Source of the DNA: Candidatus Mailhella merdavium
GTDB taxonomy: Bacteria > Desulfobacterota > Desulfovibrionia > Desulfovibrionales > Desulfovibrionaceae
Reading direction: 5' to 3'
DNA length: 46,643 nucleotides
Assembly: GCA_019119045.1 (NCBI GenBank)
Contig: DWXS01000028.1
Location: 1 to 46,643, forward strand
Positions 42,389 through 46,643 of the stretch are shown one piece after another. The notes under the pieces were generated by a model that saw only the letters and a program-made list of their open reading frames with translations, did not search any database and had not been told where the DNA came from. Made by a program: the position numbers and the translations under genes. Numbering within the stretch: the first letter of the stretch is position 1; each line of letters starts with the position of its first letter.

Positions 42389-44836
42389 TTATATGTTTAC
42401 AGGCAGGGCCTGAAGCAGCGAAGCTGCTATTTTTTCCCGTTCCTTATCCACCTCGGCATCCTGCAATGTGCGCTCTGCATGGCGGAAGGTCAGACGGAAG
42501 GTCAGATTCCGTTCATCGGTCGCATGGCCCTGCCCGCAGCCGGGTTCATACAAATCGATAAGTTCCACACTTTCCAGAATGGGATTTTTACTGCTCCGTC
42601 CGGCAACGCGGATACATGTAAGTATATCCTCAACCTTGAGGCCTGCCTTTGCCCGCACCGTCATATCCCGGCGAACAGGCGGAAAAACGGGCAGGGGATG
42701 GAAAGCGCGGCGTACTCCGGCAGAGAGTTCCCGCAGAAGATCCAGATCCAGATCCGCCAGCCAGACATCCCTGCGGGCATGATAGGCATCCGCCATATCC
42801 GGACGAACCCGCCCCAGAACACCGGCATCCCTGCCGTCCGCCAACAGCCGCACCGCAGGGGCAAGATAGGGGTGTCCCTCAATGATCTCAAAGGCAGGGA
42901 CGGACATATGCAGAAAATCACGGATAAAATGTACTATGATACCCTTGAGATCCGCATAATCCATATCCGCATCTTCATGCAGCCATGCCGAATCATAACG
43001 ACTGCCGTAAAGAACAAAGCCCAGGCGTCGACATTCCCGAACGCCGGTTTCTGAAGCTGCATCCTTGCGGAAGCTCTCCGCCACTTCAAACAGACGCAAT
43101 CCCGTCGCTCCCTGCGCTATATTATAACGAACGTCATTCAGGAGTCCGGGAGCCAGTTCCGTGCGCAGTACGTCCTGCTCGGCAGTCAAAGGATTCAATA
43201 TCTGCACTCTGCCATCCTGAGGCAGATGCAGATGATCAAGATCCCTGTTCCCCACGAAGCTGTAATTCACGGCTTCGTTCAGTCCCATACCGGCCGCCCA
43301 GCGTTTGACTCTCATCATGAAATCATGTCGGCCTTCGGGCTTTCCGAAATGTTCAAGGCAGGGGCGTATTGCAGGCAGTGTAGCCGGCATGGCATCCATA
43401 CCCCGGAAGCGTGCCACTTCTTCAATGAGATCCGCTTCCCGGGAAAGATCGTAGCAGCGCCATCCGGGAACAGACACGCTCCACTCGCCCTCTCCCGCAG
43501 GCTCCACACCGCACCCCAGAGAGCGCAGCGTCTTGATGCAGAAGTCATTTTCCAGATCCACACCGAGCAGATCCTCGGCCCTGGAGCGCCGGAACCGGAT
43601 ACTCGGAGCGACATAGGGTCTGGGCTCATTACGGCATACACCCTTCAGCACTCTGCCGCCGGAAAGCTCTGCCATCAGGGCCGCCGCTCGATCCAGGGCA
43701 AAGGTCATTCCTGTCTGATCCACTCCCCGTTCATAGCGATAGGAAGACTCGCTGGACAGACCAAGACGCCGGGAAGTCCGACGCACAATCTGGGGTTTGA
43801 ACAACGCGCATTCAATGAACACGCTCTTTGTTTCCTCAGAAATCTCCGTGGCAAGCCCACCCATGACGCCAGCCAGAGCCACAGGCCTTTCGGCATCGCA
43901 AATCAGGCCGTCTCCGGCTTCAAGGAGCCTTTCCTGTCCGTCGAGGGTAACAAGCCGTTCGCCGGCCTCAGCCCGACGCACGATGATGCGTCTGCCGGCA
44001 AGTTTGTTGTGATCGAAAGCATGCAGAGGCTGTCCCAGTTCCATGAGGACATAGTTGGTCACATCCACAAGATTGGAAATAGGACGTATCCCCACGCCAT
44101 GCAGACGCCAGCGCATCCATGCAGGGGAAGGGCCGACCTGCGCCCCTTCCAGCATACGCCCCGTATAGGCCGGACAGTGATCGGGATCCAGAATCTCAAC
44201 AGGCAGAGTCGAAGAAATATCCTCGCCAACCTCCTCCAGCTCCACCCGGGGAAGTGTCAGAGGCAGACCGAAGGCCGCAGACACCTCGCGGGCAAAACCC
44301 AGCACGGAAAGACAATCTGCTCTGTTGGGCGTAATGCTGATATCCAGCACTTCCTGATCAAACTCCAGCTCATCGACCAGACGCCTGCCAAGCTCCAGTT
44401 TTTTCCCCGCTCTGTTACATTCGGGCAGAACGAGAATACCGCTGTGATCATCAGTAAGCGCAAGCTCCCGCTCGGAGCAGATCATACCGCAGGAAAGCAC
44501 GCCGCGCAGCTTGGCTTTTTTTATCTGCACGCCGCCCGGCAATTTCGAACCTACGGGAGCCACAGGCACAAGCTGCCCTGCGGCAACATTGGGGGCGCCG
44601 CACACGATGGAAAGAGGCTCATCCCCTCCAACGTCGACAGTACAGACATGCAGATGATCGGAATCCGGATGCATATCGCAGGTAAGCACGCGGCCGACCA
44701 CCACATCGCGGATTTCCTCATAGGGATGCCGGATTTCTTCCAGCTCCAGCCCCAGCATGGTCAGGCGTTCGCCAAGTTCTTCCGCTGTGCCTTCATACGG
44801 CACAAATTCCCTGAGCCAATTCAGACTGAGAAGCAT
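42389..44836 (-). CDS. pheT: Phenylalanyl-tRNA synthetase beta subunit
   Basis: The 815-residue subunit starts at ATG 44836 with GGAG seven bases upstream; the frame extending into pheS is not used. Domains in order: N-terminal MLLSLNWLREFVPY, the OB-type tRNA-binding EMAP-like domain at about 40-150 (VVVGRVLTCDMHPDSDHLHVC), B3/B4 editing domain, B5 domain, the catalytic-like core (FEVAESFRK...), and the C-terminal ferredoxin-fold anticodon-binding domain from about 720 (FHPLPVFPPVRRDMTVRAK). Works as an alpha2beta2 tetramer with PheS. It begins 10 bp downstream of pheS. Confidence 0.97.
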   Translation of the reverse strand: MLLSLNWLREFVPYEGTAEELGERLTMLGLELEEIRHPYEEIRDVVVGRVLTCDMHPDSDHLHVCTVDVGGDEPLSIVCGAPNVAAGQLVPVAPVGSKLPGGVQIKKAKLRGVLSCGMICSERELALTDDHSGILVLPECNRAGKKLELGRRLVDELEFDQEVLDISITPNRADCLSVLGFAREVSAAFGLPLTLPRVELEEVGEDISSTLPVEILDPDHCPAYTGRMLEGAQVGPSPAWMRWRLHGVGIRPISNLVDVTNYVLMELGQPLHAFDHNKLAGRRIIVRRAEAGERLVTLDGQERLLEAGDGLICDAERPVALAGVMGGLATEISEETKSVFIECALFKPQIVRRTSRRLGLSSESSYRYERGVDQTGMTFALDRAAALMAELSGGRVLKGVCRNEPRPYVAPSIRFRRSRAEDLLGVDLENDFCIKTLRSLGCGVEPAGEGEWSVSVPGWRCYDLSREADLIEEVARFRGMDAMPATLPAIRPCLEHFGKPEGRHDFMMRVKRWAAGMGLNEAVNYSFVGNRDLDHLHLPQDGRVQILNPLTAEQDVLRTELAPGLLNDVRYNIAQGATGLRLFEVAESFRKDAASETGVRECRRLGFVLYGSRYDSAWLHEDADMDYADLKGIIVHFIRDFLHMSVPAFEIIEGHPYLAPAVRLLADGRDAGVLGRVRPDMADAYHARRDVWLADLDLDLLRELSAGVRRAFHPLPVFPPVRRDMTVRAKAGLKVEDILTCIRVAGRSSKNPILESVELIDLYEPGCGQGHATDERNLTFRLTFRHAERTLQDAEVDKEREKIAASLLQALPVNI

Positions 44837-44846
44837 TCCGGAACTC

Positions 44847-45887
44847 CTATATGGAGAACTGTCCGAGGAAGCGGACATCATTCTCAAAATTCATACGCAA
44901 ATCACTGATACCGTACTTGAGCATGGCAATACGTTCCACACCCAGACCGAAGGCAAAGCCTGAAACTTCATCCGGTTCATAGCCTACGGCCTCAAATACA
45001 GCCGGATCCACCATACCGCTCCCCAGAATTTCCAGCCAGCCGGATCCCTTGCAGATGCGGCAGGTCTGGCCATGTATGTGCCCTTCACCTCCGCACTGGG
45101 TACAGGACATATCAACTTCTACGCTGGGTTCGGTAAACGGAAAGAAGCTGGGACGGAAACGCACACGGGTTTTTTCCCCGAACACGGCACGCAGGAAAGC
45201 GGTAAGCGTACCGCGAAGATCGGTCATGGTCACCTTTTTATCAACAAGCAACCCCTCAATCTGATGAAACATGGGCGTATGGGTGACATCAGAATCCCGG
45301 CGATACACCTTCCCCGGTGCGATGACGGCAAGCGGAGGCTTCCGTGAAAGCATGGTTCGCACCTGCATAGTCGAGGTATGCGTACGAAGAACAACTTTAT
45401 CTTCTATATACAGGGTATCCTGCATATCCCGAGCGGGATGTTCGGGGGGCATGTTCAGGGCCTCAAAGCAATGAAAGTCCGTATCTACTTCCGGCCCGCT
45501 CACAATTTCATAGCCCATTCCCCGAAAAACGGAACACACTTCTTCCATAGCCAGCGTGATGGGGTGTAAGGAACCGCGCCACGGCATACGTCCGGGCAGC
45601 CCCGCGTCAAAGCGGGCGAGAAACGCCGCTTCCCTCTCGGCTTCCTGCCTGGCAAGACGTTTTTCCAGCAAATCGGTCAGAGCCTGCTTGACCTTGTTGG
45701 CAGCCTGTCCGAAGGCCGGCCTTTCAGCAGGAGCAAGCTCCGGCAGACGTGACATGAGTTCCGCAACCTTGCCCTTACGCCCCAGAAATTCCACGCGGCA
45801 GCTTTCCAGCTCCTGCGCCGAGGAAACCTTGTCCAGCCGCTCTTCGAAAGAGGGAACCAGACCTTGCAGTTGTTCAAGAAGATCCAT
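44847..45887 (-). CDS. pheS: Phenylalanyl-tRNA synthetase alpha subunit
   Basis: The 346-residue catalytic subunit starts at ATG 45887; a TTG at 45896 is possible but less likely. Class II signatures are [58 protein letters not shown]-type [27 protein letters not shown] and [15 protein letters not shown]. An inserted knuckle [23 protein letters not shown] with four cysteines probably binds zinc and is shared by many deltaproteobacterial PheS proteins. It heads the minus-strand set pheS-pheT-merR-rpe-tkt. Confidence 0.97.
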   Translation of the reverse strand: MDLLEQLQGLVPSFEERLDKVSSAQELESCRVEFLGRKGKVAELMSRLPELAPAERPAFGQAANKVKQALTDLLEKRLARQEAEREAAFLARFDAGLPGRMPWRGSLHPITLAMEEVCSVFRGMGYEIVSGPEVDTDFHCFEALNMPPEHPARDMQDTLYIEDKVVLRTHTSTMQVRTMLSRKPPLAVIAPGKVYRRDSDVTHTPMFHQIEGLLVDKKVTMTDLRGTLTAFLRAVFGEKTRVRFRPSFFPFTEPSVEVDMSCTQCGGEGHIHGQTCRICKGSGWLEILGSGMVDPAVFEAVGYEPDEVSGFAFGLGVERIAMLKYGISDLRMNFENDVRFLGQFSI

Positions 45888-46504
45888 GACAAACAAGCCC
45901 TGAATAATGTTTCCCCCTGCACGTTCACATTCGTTTCACCGTTGTGTCGCAAGGGCGGGAGGGCATCCCTCCCGAGTTGAAAATTCGTAAAATGATACAG
46001 CATTCATGCCACTCCGTCCAGTTCAGAATACCAGTCCGCCGCCGGCAACTCCGGCATGGTTTTCAGAAAAAATGCATGAGGCTGCTGCGCGAATATTTTT
46101 TTACAGGCGGCACGATTTTTCAACATGAATATACTAATTGAAATTCGCTCTGAAAACGCATGGCCTCCGATTTCCAAACAGGCCCTCTGCCTCGACGGCA
46201 CAGTTGTCGCATGAAAACATTTACCCGAAAAATATCCGCTCGACAGCTGAGTCGCTTCTGCAAAAGCCAAGAGCCAGACATGGTACAAAACAGGGATCTT
46301 CGCTACCGCTTTCCGGATATCCCTGCTCTTCTCCAAAAACAGGATCATACATGTCGCAATAAGCTTTTATTATGAAAAAAAATATTGTATAGAGAAGACA
46401 AACACCCAGAACGTACGGCACTACGGTATTTTCTCCAACGCCTTTGAAGCGTTTTCTCCATGCCTTCAAACCGAATTGCCCTACCTCACAAACAGGAAAC
46501 AGCC
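45888..46504. other. Intergenic region between pheS and the right-edge gene
   Basis: No gene is supported. Nearest pheS is a hairpin CGGGAGGG-CAT-CCCTCCCG (45956-45974) in the probable leader. The heptamer TGTCGCA occurs three times (about 45945, 46205 and 46351). Near the right gene, two imperfect direct repeats starting TTTTCTCCA lie about 20 bp apart (46430-46470). Confidence 0.5.
45992..46020 (-). promoter_or_regulatory. Probable sigma-70 promoter of pheST
   Basis: On the reverse strand TGGACG (46015-46020), 17 bases, then TATCAT (45992-45997). Predicted start near 45985, leaving a leader of about 98 bases with the hairpin at 45956-45974. Confidence 0.45.
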
Positions 46505-46643
46505 ATGCAGATATCGCGGATTACAAATCTCTTTAATGTATTTGTGCTTTGTTTCATTATTATATTTTGTCTTATTATGTACCAGCTCTCCTCTGCCATT
46601 CATGGCTATATGGATCTTGAAAGCAGAAAATACACGTCTCTTG
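46505..46643 (+). CDS. N-terminus of a membrane signalling protein (partial)
   Basis: The frame opens at ATG 46505 behind AGGAAA and is still open at the right edge (46 residues). It has a short polar start (MQISRITN) and then one strong membrane segment (LFNVFVLCFIIIFCLIMYQL), followed by a polar helix SSAIHGYMDLESRKY. This pattern fits the first membrane segment and start of the periplasmic helix of a methyl-accepting chemotaxis protein or other HAMP-type sensor. The rest is outside, so the family is not certain. Confidence 0.55.
   Translation, partial: MQISRITNLFNVFVLCFIIIFCLIMYQLSSAIHGYMDLESRKYTSL

Noticed and set aside
43226..44908. A 560-residue plus-strand open frame opposite pheT
   Set aside because: Antisense shadow of pheT, whose frame shows every expected domain.
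45945..46357. Three copies of TGTCGCA upstream of the right-edge gene as further activator sites
   Set aside because: They resemble half of the CGACA-N4-TGTCG palindrome but no inverted arm or sigma-54 promoter accompanies them.

Overview
The window looks like a chromosomal segment of a sulfidogenic or anaerobic member of the Desulfovibrionaceae (Desulfovibrio, Bilophila, Mailhella or a relative). The evidence is the pheS-pheT-merR-rpe-tkt order, RicT next to metG, a four-cysteine knuckle in PheS, ferredoxin-linked 2-oxoacid oxidation, and GC-rich genes separated by AT-richer spacers. The species cannot be fixed from sequence alone. No rRNA, tRNA, CRISPR array or intact insertion sequence was seen.

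Layout. 1-664: start of a secreted protein of unknown function, cut by the left edge. 855-3037: an OmpR/EnvZ-type two-component pair. 3162-7680: divergent periplasmic aryl-sulfate sulfotransferase and M16 protease. 8132-10212: OsmC-like protein divergent from a PAS/AAA+/Fis sigma-54 activator. 10719-13762: a type III chaperone-effector pair. 13992-18767: a phosphodiesterase-like alkaline-phosphatase-superfamily protein with a small companion, divergent from a BCCT transporter. 19311-23393: HD protein, RicT, MetG. 23767-26287: MFS transporter and YgeY-type hydrolase. 26722-38339: a catabolic block with VorDABC-like oxidoreductase, ADP-forming acyl-CoA synthetase, a second BCCT transporter, M20 amidohydrolase, a divergent Glu/Leu/Val-dehydrogenase-family enzyme, MFS and IclR regulator. 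38806-45887: tkt, rpe, merR, pheT and pheS on the minus strand. 46505-end: start of a membrane protein.

Two systems stand out. First, the 836-residue protein at 10719-13229 ends in a domain that matches the A chain of cholera or heat-labile toxin at its key motifs (Phe-Arg-Gly-Asp-Ser-Arg; Val-Ser-Cys-Ala in place of Val-Ser-Thr-Ser; Gly-Gly-Glu-Val before Ile-Pro-Tyr-Ser). It follows a CesT-like type III secretion chaperone, and the pair has a near-consensus sigma-54 promoter. This is best read as an orphan type III effector locus coding for an ADP-ribosyltransferase. Second, matches to sigma-54 promoters precede the OsmC gene, the BCCT transporter, the chaperone-effector pair and, with one defect, the phosphodiesterase gene. 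A palindrome CGACA-N4-TGTCG lies about 105-110 bp upstream of two of these predicted start sites and next to the gene for the sigma-54 activator, so a local regulon can be read from the sequence.

The 26.7-38.3 kb block forms a plausible ATP-yielding route: uptake (BCCT, MFS), hydrolysis of an amide or peptide (M20), oxidative deamination (dehydrogenase), ferredoxin-linked decarboxylation to an acyl-CoA (Vor-type complex), and ATP formation by the ADP-forming acyl-CoA synthetase. An IclR regulator sits at its end and operator-like palindromes lie upstream of two of its transcription units. The actual substrate is not visible in the sequence.
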